This document shows positions 1 to 10,312 of a stretch of DNA of 64,000 nucleotides, piece by piece. Location of the stretch: the NCBI GenBank assembly GCA_030620095.1, contig JAUTXW010005180.1, forward strand, positions 1,158,501 through 1,222,500, read 5' to 3'. A model generated the notes under the pieces. The model saw only the letters and a list, made by a program, of their open reading frames with translations. It was not told the origin of the DNA and did not search any database. Made by a program: the position numbers and the translations under genes. How positions within the stretch are numbered: position 1 is the first letter of the stretch; each line of letters starts with the position of its first letter. The DNA is from Kuschelorhynchus macadamiae (Eukaryota; Arthropoda; Insecta; Coleoptera; Curculionidae).

Positions 1-1171
1 CAATTGTCTCTAGCACGGGAACTTAAGATTTTTGTGGTATTATCAAAGCAAAACTCTAGTTGCTTAGTATACAAAATTATATTATGAGTTATTCAGGTTT
101 TAATTATCAATTGAATTTGAATTTTGAAATTCCGAATATTGTTATTACGACTTATTACATCTAAAGACTTGGAAAATTCGTAAATATGCCATTAATAATT
201 TTTACAAGCACTTCGAGTAAATGCATAAATGTAATGCTAAATTAGGGCAAAGCTGCGTATTTGTGAGCTAAATTGATTGCCACTTACAAATTTAAGAGAA
301 TCGGAGTACTTCGAAAAACAACCGAATCCTTATTTTTTTTCAGGGTGTTTACAAAGGAAATGCAAAATAAATGACTTTGTCACATGTCTACTTTTTATCC
401 TCTGTAAGATGGCACAATAAAAATAAAAATCTGACTTTTCGTGTTTGAGAGTTCATCAAACCAATAATGTATTAGACATTATACTTTGCTAACGTTTCAT
501 TGCCGAAATTATATCACTATGTAATTTAAATGTAAATCCTTCAAATGGCGAAAATCGGTTCTGGCCGTCTTTTTGATTTTTAAATAATTTTGAGAAAGAA
601 GAAACGTTTTATTTTCAATGAGTGGACTACACACGAATATACGCAAAATTCCCTTAATTTATATATTTTTTAAGGGTTTATGAGAACCCTAAACCTTTTT
701 TAATTTTTTTTCTGATGGAACGTATAAACCAAAACACTAATGACTAAAAGCCATACAAAATTAATGCAAGTCAAAGACTTAGATCGGGGATAATTAAAGA
801 AATCTGGAACTTTGATAGTAGCTTTAAAAATAAATTCACTGAAGATAATGATTTTCTAAATAAGGATAAGTATATGAAATTTTTTGACTAACGGCATGTT
901 TAACATATACATAATGGACACTGCTGGTTTTGCAACAGCATCGAAGGCAAACATACATCAAGAAAAAATTAATATTATAGCTCATATAGAAAATTTAAAC
1001 ATTTATTTATAACAAAATAACTGAACAAACTTAACTAGTTATTGATTTTTTATTAACAATATTTGTATTGAAAATACAGCTGCTTGCATCTTCGAGATAG
1101 CTCATGCCAATATGTTTTCGCTACATGATGGTGACTATTATGGTATAGACACTCTGGAGCTTGTTTGATTG
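1..1171. other. AT-rich sequence, no gene seen
   Basis: No open reading frame of note, no recognisable protein similarity and no repeat structure that I can support. Probably intronic or intergenic. Confidence 0.5.
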
Positions 1172-1179
1172 ATATATAC

Positions 1180-1234
<55 letters not shown>

Positions 1235-1252
1235 TATGTATATATATATACA
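1172..1252. repeat. (TA)n microsatellite
   Basis: Nearly pure TA dinucleotides with a few interruptions. It abuts the left end of the first F390 repeat. The Tyr-Ile repeat frame across it is not a gene. Confidence 0.9.
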
Positions 1253-2089
1253 CTAAAATCAATAAAAATGCGCTTTCACACACCTTCATCAAAAGTTCTT
1301 GGCCGGAAAAGATATATGTAGAATAGCAGAAATATATAATTTCTGCAGCTGCAAAACGGCCTACAAAAAGAATTGCTTTCGATCATGTCACAAGGTACCT
1401 TCTTGCGATCATGATTTCTGGACCTTTACCCTCATCAGGCAGGCTTGTACCCAGGAAGATCTGAAATAACAGATTGCTCGATATGACAAAATCGAAAACG
1501 AAACGTCTATCATACTGGAACAGTACTACATGCTAAGTATAACATTTAGCGCCACCTATTGGGGCTCCGGTGGTTTCCGGCTGCAAACCCATAGGAATTT
1601 GGCAAAGTATGCACTAGCACCATCATGCGGAGAGTAGATACTGAAATCAATAAAAATGCGCTTTCACACACCTTTATCAAAAGCTCTTGGCCGGAAAAGA
1701 TATGTGTAGAATAGCAGAAATATATAATTTCTGCAGGTGCAAAACGGCCTACAAAAAGAATCGCTTTCGATCATGTCACTCCGCATGATGGTGCTAGTGC
1801 ATACTTTGCCAAATTCCTATGGGTTTGCAGCCGGAAACCACCGGAGCCCCAATAGGTGGCGCTAAGTGTTATACTTAGCATGTAGTACTGTTCCAGTATG
1901 ATAGACGTTTCGTTTTCGATTTTGTCATATCGAGCAATCTGTTATTTCAGATCTCCCTGGGTACAAGCCTGCCTGATGAGGGTAAAGGCCCAGAAATCAT
2001 GATCGCAGGAGGGTACCCTGTGACATGATCGAAAGCAATTCTTTTCGTAGGCCGTTTTGCACTTTCAGAAATTATATATTTCTGCCATT
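1253..2089. repeat. F390 foldback repeat, copy 1
   Basis: About 1.3 units of a roughly 390-bp repeat read forward (to about 1778), then switch to the inverted orientation (about 1779-2089). The stretch 1522-1635 is repeated as its reverse complement at about 1780-1893, so the DNA can fold into a long hairpin. Key words are GCGCTTTCACACACC, CTTGGCCGGAAAAG, GCAGAAATATATAATTTCTGC and GCACTAGCACCATCATGCGG. On the strand of the inverted half a CTGATGA (1973-1979), a GGG/CCC hairpin and GAAA (1993-1996) recall a hammerhead core, with an extra A before GAAA. No coding capacity is seen. The right end meets a (TA)n tract next to a Penelope-like element. Confidence 0.85.
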
Positions 2090-2111
2090 CTATATATATA
2101 TATATATATAT

Positions 2112-2211
2112 AAGTAACCTAATTATTGGGGTATCGGTCCTAATTTAGGGCTAGATTTAAATTGCTTTTAAGCTACGCCAAGCTTTCGGTAATGATTATT
2201 ACCTTCTTCAG
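2112..2211 (-). ncRNA. PLE terminal repeat with hammerhead-like motif
   Basis: This is the 3' terminal repeat of copy 1. On the minus strand it reads CTGAAGA (2205-2211), one A, then a perfect 6-bp stem GGTAAT/ATTACC with a 4-nt loop, then GAAA (2184-2187). This matches the conserved hammerhead core C-U-G-A-N-G-A / G-A-A-A except for the extra nucleotide before stem II. Hammerhead ribozymes are known from PLE terminal repeats, which supports the reading. I could not build a convincing stem I, so activity is uncertain. Confidence 0.5.
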
Positions 2212-2687
2212 GGCTGCAATATGAGAAGAAATTTGTTTTTTATCTCTGTATGCACATTAATTAGAAATTGAGGATTTTTAGAAAAAAAAAAGGAAGAAAA
2301 TTGTACTCACTGCTTTGCAATTAGTATCGATAACTTCTTGCGAAAAACAAACACACTTTGATCTTAACATTAAAATTGGATTTTACATACTGGCAGGAAT
2401 TCCTGTTCTCCATATATTTTTATATTAAAATACGAAGCAAGTAAATTTCTTATGTAGGTTTTTTTGACATGTAAAGAATGTTATAGTACGTTCTGTCAGG
2501 ATGATTGAAACACAGATCTAGGATTTAGCTATGTAATCACATCGATATACATCCAGATACAAAGAAAAATCAGTAGCTGAGAAATATCTTAATCAAACCA
2601 GAACAAGTACTACGAAAAACTACTCGAATTGAAGAGACTGACTATAGAAAGGTATATGGATATAATACGTACAAATACTTATATTTT
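2212..2687 (-). other. PLE copy 1 3' untranslated region
   Basis: Noncoding tail between the endonuclease stop codon and the 3' terminal repeat. The 170 bp nearest the terminal repeat reappear in the palindrome at 9.1-9.5 kb, so that structure derives from this end of the element. Confidence 0.7.
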
Positions 2688-3677
2688 TTAAAAGGAAAAT
2701 TCTGTGTTATTTAAACTATTATTGTTGTTCGTATAATTGTTCAGACTGAGTAAATTTGAATAAATAGAACTAAGGTCTTCGATATCAGCTCTCTTATTTA
2801 ACGAATTAGGATTCAGAAATATTTCCACCATTTCCAGAAACAGTCTCTTGTTATAATTAGTTTCCTTACATAATATTTGGGTATCATTAAAGTTGAATAA
2901 GTGCCCTGATTGATTTGTGTGTTCTGAAAGTGCACAAGTATTTTTCATTAATCTACAGTCGCTTTTATGCGAAGTTATTCTGTCTTTTAGGACCCTAGAG
3001 GTTTGGCCTATGTAAATACCCTCACACTCTGAACAAGGAATACTGTATACAATGTTTGATGTTTTTTGTATTTCATCCCTATCTTTTAATTTTGTAAAAG
3101 TGTTGCCTACTATTTTATTATGTTTAAAGGCGATTTTAATTGAAGGATCATACTTGAACAACTTGGTTATTTTTGTTGAAATTTCTTTTATGTAAGGTAA
3201 CGAAAAATAGTACCTCGGTCTATTTTGAGAATCGAAGGCACTGATGTTGAGACTTATTCCATCATTTCTCTTTCCAGGGTTGATTATTGGAGCTGTGTTA
3301 TATAATAGTTTTTTTAATAACTTTTGTGGATATGAATTCTTGAGGAGAATATCATACAATCTTTTTAAGTTTTTTCTAAGTAGACTAAGGTGAGAAATCC
3401 TTCCAATGCGTGTTTTTAGAGCCAATACTAGATTGATCTTTATTTTTTTGGGGTGGTTGGAATGGAAATTAAGATATCTACCAGAACTGGTAGGTTTTAT
3501 ATACCAGTCTAGTAAAATCTGGTTGTTGTCATTCCTAATTAGTTTGGTGTCCAAAAACGGAACACTATTGTCAGTTTCCCTTTCTACTGTAAACTGAATG
3601 TATTGGTTATAGCTATTAAACACTTGTAAGACCTCTTCTACCCCTTCTCCAGGTACAGAAGTGATTAAATCATCCAC
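2688..3677 (-). pseudogene. PLE RT C-terminus and GIY-YIG endonuclease, copy 1
   Basis: A 329-codon open stretch holding the end of the reverse transcriptase and the endonuclease. The first residues are the catalytic VDDL of RT motif C, but the preceding Tyr codon has been lost with a 6-bp in-frame deletion compared with copy 2 (the codons read AAC GTG GAT GAT). Next come the PLE words VPFLDTKL and SGRYLNFHSNHP. The GIY-YIG domain is clear: IVYSIPCSEC-EGIYIGQTSR, an RITSH segment and a downstream Glu in LEMVEIF. The frame begins with GTG only because the upstream TAA interrupts the longer ORF. It is the same reading frame as the RT segment to its right, so it is the back half of one broken gene. 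Confidence 0.88.
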
Positions 3678-3686
3678 GTTTTTTTT

Positions 3687-4223
3687 TTAAAAACGGTAGT
3701 TGCAGTCATCCAACAAATTATCCATTACGTATTGAGAAATGATGGGAGAAAGAGTGGCCCCCATGGGGGTGCCTAAAATTTGTTTATAATACTTTTGATT
3801 AAACATGCAATATGTACTGTCAAAAATAAATTTTAATATTTCTAAAAAGTTGTTCAAGTTGAGATCTGTGTATTGGCTTATAGACTCCCAATTTTTTGTT
3901 ATGCTATTTTTTGCTAATGTATAGGGAATATTACTAAAAAGAGAAATGACATCTAAGCTTATTAGGACATAATTATGTGGAATTTGTTTTCCGTTTATTA
4001 ATTCTGAAAATTGAAATGAATCTGTGATATAGTATTCGTTGTTTTTATTGTATGCAATAGTTAAAATATCTGTGAGAAATTGTGCTAATTTACTATTTGG
4101 GGCATTAAGTGAAGAAATTATTGGTCTCAAAGATAATTCTGGTTTGTGAATTTTGGGAAGCCCATAAAATTTTGGGGAAGTCTGATCGTAAATTGTGAGA
4201 CTTTTAGAAATTTCATCACTCAA
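3687..4223 (-). pseudogene. PLE reverse transcriptase palm segment, copy 1
   Basis: 178 codons of the PLE reverse transcriptase. Visible motifs are FYGLPKIHKP and LRPIISSLNAPNS near the start, motif A ISLDVISLFSNIP with its catalytic Asp, and motif B LGTPMGATLSPIIS. The frame ends at TAA just after LDDCNYRF, three codons before the VDD of motif C in this copy. Upstream, the same frame can be followed without a stop through a Lys-rich stretch to about 4280. There it loses register with the N-terminal segment, so a frameshift lies at about 4275-4285. Copy 2 shares both lesions. Confidence 0.88.
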
Positions 4224-4272
4224 TTGCCCTTGATCTTTAAGTTTTTTTACTAGTCTGTTAGCTTTTTGTTGA

Positions 4273-5157
4273 TTAGTTGCTGTAGTAGATCTGATTATGT
4301 AAAATCTCTTCGGATTTATTTATATATGTTAGTTTAGACATAATAACAGTGACATTTCCTTTATCTGCCCTAGCTACAATAAGCTCATCATGGCTCTTAA
4401 AAAATTGTTTTGATTTATAAAATAGAACATTAAGATAACTTTGATTAAATGGTCTTCTCAAGAAGTTAGTAAGTATATTTGTAAACTTAGCCCTTGTGAT
4501 ATTTTTTGTTGTATTGTTAGGGTAATAGTTTATTATGTTTTCTAGATCAGCTAATGAGTTTTTTATTGATATTTCATTTTTATTTAAAGGTAAGCTAAAT
4601 TTAAATCCCAACCCTAAAAAGTTTTTTACATCCTCAGGGATCTCTATTCCTGAAATATTTTTAATCCAATTAGGTTCGATGTGGAAATTGAAAATATGTT
4701 GTTGATTTTTCAGTTGATTAAATTTCTTAACATTGTCAATTCTAATTTTTTTAAAATATTTTTCATAAGAAAGAGTTTGTCTGTTATTGAACTCATTAAT
4801 TATATTATCAGAGACAGTTTCTTTTAATTTATTTTTTAAATGTGTTAGAGAGAATTCTAATTGTCTTAAATTGCTAATTGTTATACTTATCTCTAAATTA
4901 ATTAGTTTGCTGTTCAACCTGTCATTGAATTCGAGAACCATCTGTCCTGTATGTCCCTTACTAAACCCTATCAAATTGTGGACGTTCTTTGTTCCATCAT
5001 GAATATGTTTAGGTGTTATTCCATTTTTTCTGCATCTTAGAAGAAAAATACGTCTGTTTTTCATCGAAGCAATCTTGTTGTTAGTTTGTGCCCAAAGTTT
5101 AAGCAGTCTAACTACTTCATTCCCATATTGGTGCTGAATAGTTTGGTAAAACCCCAT
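4273..5157 (-). pseudogene. PLE N-terminal domain, copy 1
   Basis: 294 codons from the likely start ATG (MGFYQT) about 50 bp inside the 5' terminal repeat. It is rich in Lys, Asn and Leu. Near its end is the PLE word RADKGNVTVIM followed by a run ending HNQIYYS, where the frame is lost. The role of this region is not well defined; in the family it precedes the RT fingers. Copy 1 keeps an open start here, whereas copy 2 has a stop at codon 4. Confidence 0.8.
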
Positions 5158-5206
5158 TCCTAATAAATTAAAGAGAAGGGTAGTCTTGACCGACTAGTTG
5201 AGCAAC

Positions 5207-5306
5207 AAGTAACCTAATTATTGGGGTATCGGTCCTAATTTAGGGCTAGATTTCAATTGCTTTTAAGCTACGCCAAGCTTTCGGTAATGATTATTACCTT
5301 CTTCAG
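5207..5306 (-). ncRNA. PLE terminal repeat with hammerhead-like motif, 5' end of copy 1
   Basis: Direct repeat of 2112-2211, with ATTTC in place of ATTTA in the middle. It carries the same CTGAAGA - GGTAAT/ATTACC hairpin - GAAA arrangement on the minus strand. It lies immediately upstream of the element's leader and start codon, the usual place for a PLE terminal repeat. The duplication junction cuts it off from any 3' untranslated sequence to its right. Confidence 0.5.
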
Positions 5307-5865
5307 TACTACATGCTAAGTATAACATTTAGCGCCACCTATTGGGGCTCCGGTGGTTTCCGGCTGCAAACCCATAGGAATTTGGCAAAGTATGCACTAG
5401 CACCATCATGCGGAGAGTAGATACTGAAATCAATAAAAATGCGCTTTCACACACCTTTATCAAAAGCTCTTGGCCGGAAAAGATATGTGTAGAATAGCAG
5501 AAATATATAATTTCTGCAGGTGCAAAACGGCCTACAAAAAGAATCGCTTTCGATCATGTCACTCCGCATGATGGTGCTAGTGCATACTTTGCCAAATTCC
5601 TATGGGTTTGCAGCCGGAAACCACCGGAGCCCCAATAGGTGGCGCTAAGTGTTATACTTAGCATGTAGTACTGTTCCAGTATGATAGACGTTTCGTTTTC
5701 GATTTTGTCATATCGAGCAATCTGTTATTTCAGATCTCCCTGGGTACAAGCCTGCCTGATGAGGGTAAAGGCCCAGAAATCATGATCGCAGGAGGGTACC
5801 CTGTGACATGATCGAAAGCAATTCTTTTCGTAGGCCGTTTTGCACTTTCAGAAATTATATATTTC

Positions 5866-5868
<3 letters not shown>
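5307..5868. repeat. F390 foldback repeat, copy 2
   Basis: Duplicate of 1524-2089. The forward part runs to about 5561 and the inverted part to 5868, where it meets a (TA)n tract. Sequence is almost identical to copy 1, including the forward-to-inverted switch, so the foldback existed before the block was duplicated. Confidence 0.85.

Positions 5869-5926
<58 letters not shown>
5869..5926. repeat. (TA)n microsatellite
   Basis: Pure TA tract between F390 copy 2 and the 3' end of PLE copy 2. Confidence 0.95.
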
Positions 5927-5929
<3 letters not shown>

Positions 5930-6026
5930 TAACCTAATTATTGGGGTATCGGTCCTAATTTAGGGCTAGATTTAAATTGCTTTTAAGCTACGCCAAGCTT
6001 TCGGTAATGATTATTACCTTCTTCAG
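5927..6026 (-). ncRNA. PLE terminal repeat with hammerhead-like motif, 3' end of copy 2
   Basis: Copy of the 100-bp terminal repeat, preserving the CTGAAGA, 6-bp hairpin and GAAA order on the minus strand. Confidence 0.5.
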
Positions 6027-6501
6027 GGCTGCAATATGAGAAGAAATTTGTTTTTTATCTCTGTATGCACATTAATTAGAAATTGAGGATTTTTAGAAAA
6101 AAAAAGGTAGAAAATTGTACTCACTGCTTTGCAATTAGTATCGATAACTTCTTGCGAAAAACAAACACACTTTGACCTTAACATTAAAATTGGATTTTAC
6201 ATACTGGCAGGAATTCCTGTTCTCCATATATTTTTATATTGAAATACGAAGCAAGTAAATTTCTTATGTAGGTTTTTTTGACATGTAAAGAATGTTATAG
6301 TACGTTCTGTCAGGATGATTGAAACACAGATCTAGGATTTAGCTATGTAATCACATCGATATACATCCAGATACAAAGAAAAATCAGTAGCTGAGAAATA
6401 TCTTAATCAAACCAGAACAAGTACTACGAAAAACTACTCGAATTGAAGAGACTGACTATAGAAAGGTATATGGATATAATACGTACAAATACTTATATTT
6501 T

Positions 6502-7491
6502 TTAAAAGGAAAATTCTGTGTTATTTAAACTATTATTGTTGTTCGTATAATTGTTCAGACTGAGTAAATTTGAATAAATAGAACTAAGGTCTTCGATATC
6601 AGCTCTCTTATTTAACGAATTAGGATTCAGAAATATTTCCACCATTTCCAGAAACAGTCTCTTGTTATAATTAGTTTCCTTACATAATATTTGGGTATCA
6701 TTAAAGTTGAATAAGTGCCCTGATTGATTTGTGTGTTCTGAAAGTGCACAAGTATTTTTCATTAATCTACAGTCGCTTTTATGCGAAGTTATTCTGTCTT
6801 TTAGGACCCTAGAGGTTTGGCCTATGTAAATACCCTCACACTCTGAACAAGGAATACTGTATACAATGTTTGATGTTTTTTGTATTTCATCCCTATCTTT
6901 TAATTTTGTAAAAGTGTTGCCTACTATTTTATTATGTTTAAAGGCGATTTTAATTGAAGGATCATACTTGAACAACTTGGTTATTTTTGTTGAAATTTCT
7001 TTTATGTAAGGTAACGAAAAATAGTACCTCGGTCTATTTTGAGAATCGAAGGCACTGATGTTGAGACTTATTCCATCATTTCTCACTCCAGGGTTGATTA
7101 TTGGAGCTGTGTTATATAATAGTTTTTTTAATAACTTTTGTGGATATGAATTCTTGAGGAGAATATCATACAATCTTTTTAAGTTTTTTCTAAGTAGACT
7201 AAGGTAAGAAATCCTTCCAATGCGTGTTTTTAGAGCCAATACTAGATTGATCTTTATTTTTTTGGGGTGGTTGGAATGGAAATTAAGATATCTACCAGAA
7301 CTGGTAGGTTTTATATACCAGTCTAGTAAAATCTGGTTGTTGTCATTCCTAATTAGTTTGGTGTCCAAAAACGGAACACTATTGTCAGTTTCCCTTTCTA
7401 CTGTAAACTGAATGTATTGGTTATAGCTATTAAACACTTGTAAGACCTCTTCTACCCCTTCTCCAGGTACAGAAGTGATTAAATCATCCAC
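6502..7491 (-). pseudogene. PLE RT C-terminus and GIY-YIG endonuclease, copy 2
   Basis: 329 codons, nearly identical to the copy 1 segment, with two amino-acid differences noticed (His/Tyr in ISHLSLL and Lys/Val in PGKRNDG). Upstream codons in the same frame read AAA AAA AAA CAA TAC, so motif C is intact as KKKQYVDDLI once the TAA is ignored. The GIY-YIG domain has EGIYIGQTSR and the downstream catalytic Glu region. By family it would nick target DNA during target-primed reverse transcription. Confidence 0.88.
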
Positions 7492-7506
7492 GTATTGTTT
7501 TTTTTT

Positions 7507-8043
7507 TTAAAAACGGTAGTTGCAGTCATCCAACAAATTATCCATTACGTATTGAGAAATGATGGGAGAAAGAGTGGCCCCCATGGGGGTGCCTAAAATT
7601 TGTTTATAATACTTTTGATTAAACATGCAATATGTACTGTCAAAAATAAATTTTAATATTTCTAAAAAGTTGTTCAAGTTGAGATCTGTGTATTGGCTTA
7701 TAGACTCCCAATTTTTTGTTATGCTATTTTTTGCTAATGTATAGGGAATATTACTAAAAAGAGAAATGACATCTAGGCTTATTAGGACATAATTATGTGG
7801 AATTTGTTTTCCGTTTATTAATTCTGAAAATTGAAATGAATCTGTGATATAGTATTCGTTGTTTTTATTGTATGCAATAGTTAAAATATCTGTGAGAAAT
7901 TGTGCTAATTTACTATTTGGGGCATTAAGTGAAGAAATTATTGGTCTCAAAGATAATTCTGGTTTGTGAATTTTGGGAAGCCCATAAAATTTTGGGGAAG
8001 TCTGATCGTAAATTGTGAGACTTTTAGAAATTTCATCACTCAA
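7507..8043 (-). pseudogene. PLE reverse transcriptase palm segment, copy 2
   Basis: 178 codons with the same protein sequence as copy 1 (FYGLPKIHKP, motif A SLDVISLFSNIP, motif B GTPMGATLSP). It ends at the shared TAA inside CGT TTT TAA AAA AAA AAA. The stop is in frame with the downstream VDD segment, so a single nonsense codon, not a frameshift, separates motifs B and C. Confidence 0.88.
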
Positions 8044-8092
8044 TTGCCCTTGATCTTTAAGTTTTTTTACTAGTCTGTTAGCTTTTTGTTGA

Positions 8093-8987
8093 TTAGTTGC
8101 TGTAGTAGATCTGATTATGTAAAATCCCTTCGGATTTATTTATATATGTTAGTTTAGACATAATAACAGTGACATTTCCTTTATCTGCCCTAGCTACAAT
8201 AAGCTCATCATGGCTCTTAAAAAATTGTTTTGATTTATAAAATAGAACATTAAGATAACTTTGATTAAATGGTCTTCTCAAGAAGTTAGTAAGTATATTT
8301 GTAAACTTAGCCCTTGTGATATTTTTTGTTGTATTGTTAGGGTAATAGTTTATTATGTTTTCTAGATCAGCTAATAAGTTTTTTATTGATATTTCATTTT
8401 TATTTAAAGGTAAGCTAAATTTAAATCCCAACCCTAAAAAGTTTTTTACATCCTCAGGGATCTCTATTCCTGAAATATTTTTAATCCAATTAGGTTCGAT
8501 GTGGAAATTGAAAATATGTTGTTGATTTTTCAGTTGATTAAATTTCTTAACATTGTCAATTCTAATTTTTTTAAAATATTTTTCATAAGAAAGAGTTTGT
8601 CTGTTATTGAACTCATTAATTATATTATCAGAGACAGTTTCTTTTAATTTATTTTTTAAATGTGTTAGAGAGAATTCTAATTGTCTTAAATTGCTAATTG
8701 TTATACTTATCTCTAAATTAATTAGTTTGCTGTTCAACCTGTCATTGAATTCGAGAACCATCTGTCCTGTATGTCCCTTACTAAACCCTATCAAATTGTG
8801 GACGTTCTTTGTTCCATCATGAATATGTTTAGGTGTTATTCCATTTTTTCTGCATCTTAGAAGAAAAATACGTCTGTTTTTCGTCGAAGCAATCTTGTTG
8901 TTAGTTTGTGCCCAAAGTTTAAGCAGTCTAACTACTTCATTCCCATATTGGTGCTGAATAGTTTGTTAAAACCCCATTCCTAATAAA
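8093..8987 (-). pseudogene. PLE N-terminal domain, copy 2
   Basis: Equivalent to 4273-5157. The ATG start is present but codon 4 is TAA, and an internal Met is Thr, so the longest open part begins at the segment LIGFSKGHTGQ (about 8794). It ends with the same lost register after HNQIYYS as copy 1. Confidence 0.75.
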
Positions 8988-8988
8988 T

Positions 8989-9599
8989 TAAAGAGAAGGG
9001 TAGTCTTGACCGACTAGTTGAGCAACAAGTAACCTAATTATTGGGGTATCGGTCCTAATTTAGGGCTAGATTTCAATTGCTTTTAAGCTACGCCAAGCTT
9101 TCGGTAATGATTATTACCTTCTTCAGGGCTGCAATATGAGAAGAAATTTGTTTTTTATCTCTGTATGCACATTAATTAGAAATTGAGGATTTGTAGAAAA
9201 AAAAAAAAAGGTAGAAAATTGTACTCACTGCTTTGCAATTAGTATCGATAACTTCTTGCGAAAAACAAACACACTTTGACCTTAACATTAAAATAAGATT
9301 TTAGATGTTAAGGTCAAAGTGTGTTTGTTTTTCGCAAGAAGTTATCGATACTAATTGCAAAGCAGTGAGTACAATTTTCTACCTTTTTTTTTTTTCTAAA
9401 AATCCTCAATTTCTAATTAATGTGCATACAGAGATAAAAAACAAATTTCTTCTCATATTGCAGCCCTGAAGAAGGTAATAATCATTACCGAAAGCTTGGC
9501 GTAGCTTAAAAGCAATTTAAATCTAGCCCTAAATTAGGACCGATACCCCAATAATTAGGTTACTTGTTGTTCAACTAGTCGGTCAAGACTACCCTTCTC

Positions 9600-9604
<5 letters not shown>
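8989..9604. repeat. 300-bp palindrome of PLE ends
   Basis: Left arm 8989-9288 and right arm 9305-9604 are near-perfect reverse complements around a 16-nt centre. Each arm contains, from the outside in, the PLE leader, the 100-bp terminal repeat with the hammerhead-like motif, and about 170 bp of 3' untranslated sequence. It is a head-to-head joining of two truncated PLE tandem junctions. The right arm ends in a (TA)n tract. Confidence 0.9.
9466..9565 (+). ncRNA. PLE terminal repeat with hammerhead-like motif, inverted copy
   Basis: Plus-strand copy of the terminal repeat inside the palindrome's right arm. CTGAAGA begins at 9466, followed by A, GGTAAT, a 4-nt loop, ATTACC and GAAA. Confidence 0.5.

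Positions 9605-10312
<708 letters not shown>

Larger units (their letters stand above)
1521..5303. repeat. tandem duplication, unit 1
   Basis: The block made of the inner part of F390 copy 1 plus Penelope-like copy 1 is repeated immediately downstream (5304 to about 9126) at very high identity. Differences are a handful of substitutions, a 6-bp deletion at 3678-3681 and the length of the (TA)n tract (about 20 versus 58 bp). The junction near 5301-5306 joins the PLE end word CTTCAG to the F390 word CAGTACTACATG, sharing CAG. Confidence 0.85.
2112..5306 (-). mobile_element. Penelope-like retroelement, copy 1
   Basis: A complete but inactive Penelope-like element (PLE). Reading 5' to 3' on the minus strand it holds a terminal repeat of about 100 bp (5207-5306), a short leader, one long coding region (N-terminal domain, reverse transcriptase, GIY-YIG endonuclease), a 3' untranslated region of roughly 480 bp and a second terminal repeat (2112-2211) ending at a (TA)n tract. 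The two terminal repeats are direct copies with one visible base difference. The coding region is broken by a frameshift near 4275-4285 and an in-frame TAA at 3687-3689. PLEs are retroelements related to telomerase RT. The clade within the PLEs cannot be assigned by eye. Confidence 0.9.
5304..9126. repeat. tandem duplication, unit 2
   Basis: Second copy of the 3.8-kb block that begins at 1521: F390 foldback, (TA)n, then Penelope-like copy 2. Shared coding lesions show that the element was already dead, or carried the same defects, before the duplication or co-amplification. Confidence 0.85.
5927..9126 (-). mobile_element. Penelope-like retroelement, copy 2
   Basis: Same structure as copy 1: 5' terminal repeat at 9027-9126, coding region, 3' untranslated region and 3' terminal repeat at 5927-6026. 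It keeps the complete QYVDDL of RT motif C but also carries the TAA before it (7507-7509), the frameshift near 8095-8105 and an extra stop at codon 4 (TAC to TAA, near 8967). To the right of its 5' terminal repeat lies about 170 bp of PLE 3' untranslated sequence in the same orientation. It was therefore once followed by another head-to-tail element, as is usual for PLE tandem arrays. Confidence 0.9.

Noticed and set aside
1973..1996. F390 as a certain hammerhead ribozyme
   Set aside because: The core has an extra A before GAAA, and a continuous stem I next to the expected cleavage site could not be built. Described only as hammerhead-like.
3406..3597. Plus-strand frames inside the PLE copies (also 4787-5002, 7220-7411 and 8607-8822)
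   Set aside because: They lie opposite the RT and N-terminal coding frames and have no similarity of their own.
3687..3692. Programmed stop-codon readthrough in the PLE reverse transcriptase
   Set aside because: The TAA has no known leaky context, and both copies carry a second lesion (a frameshift near 4280/8100), so decay is simpler. Kept only as a question in the findings.
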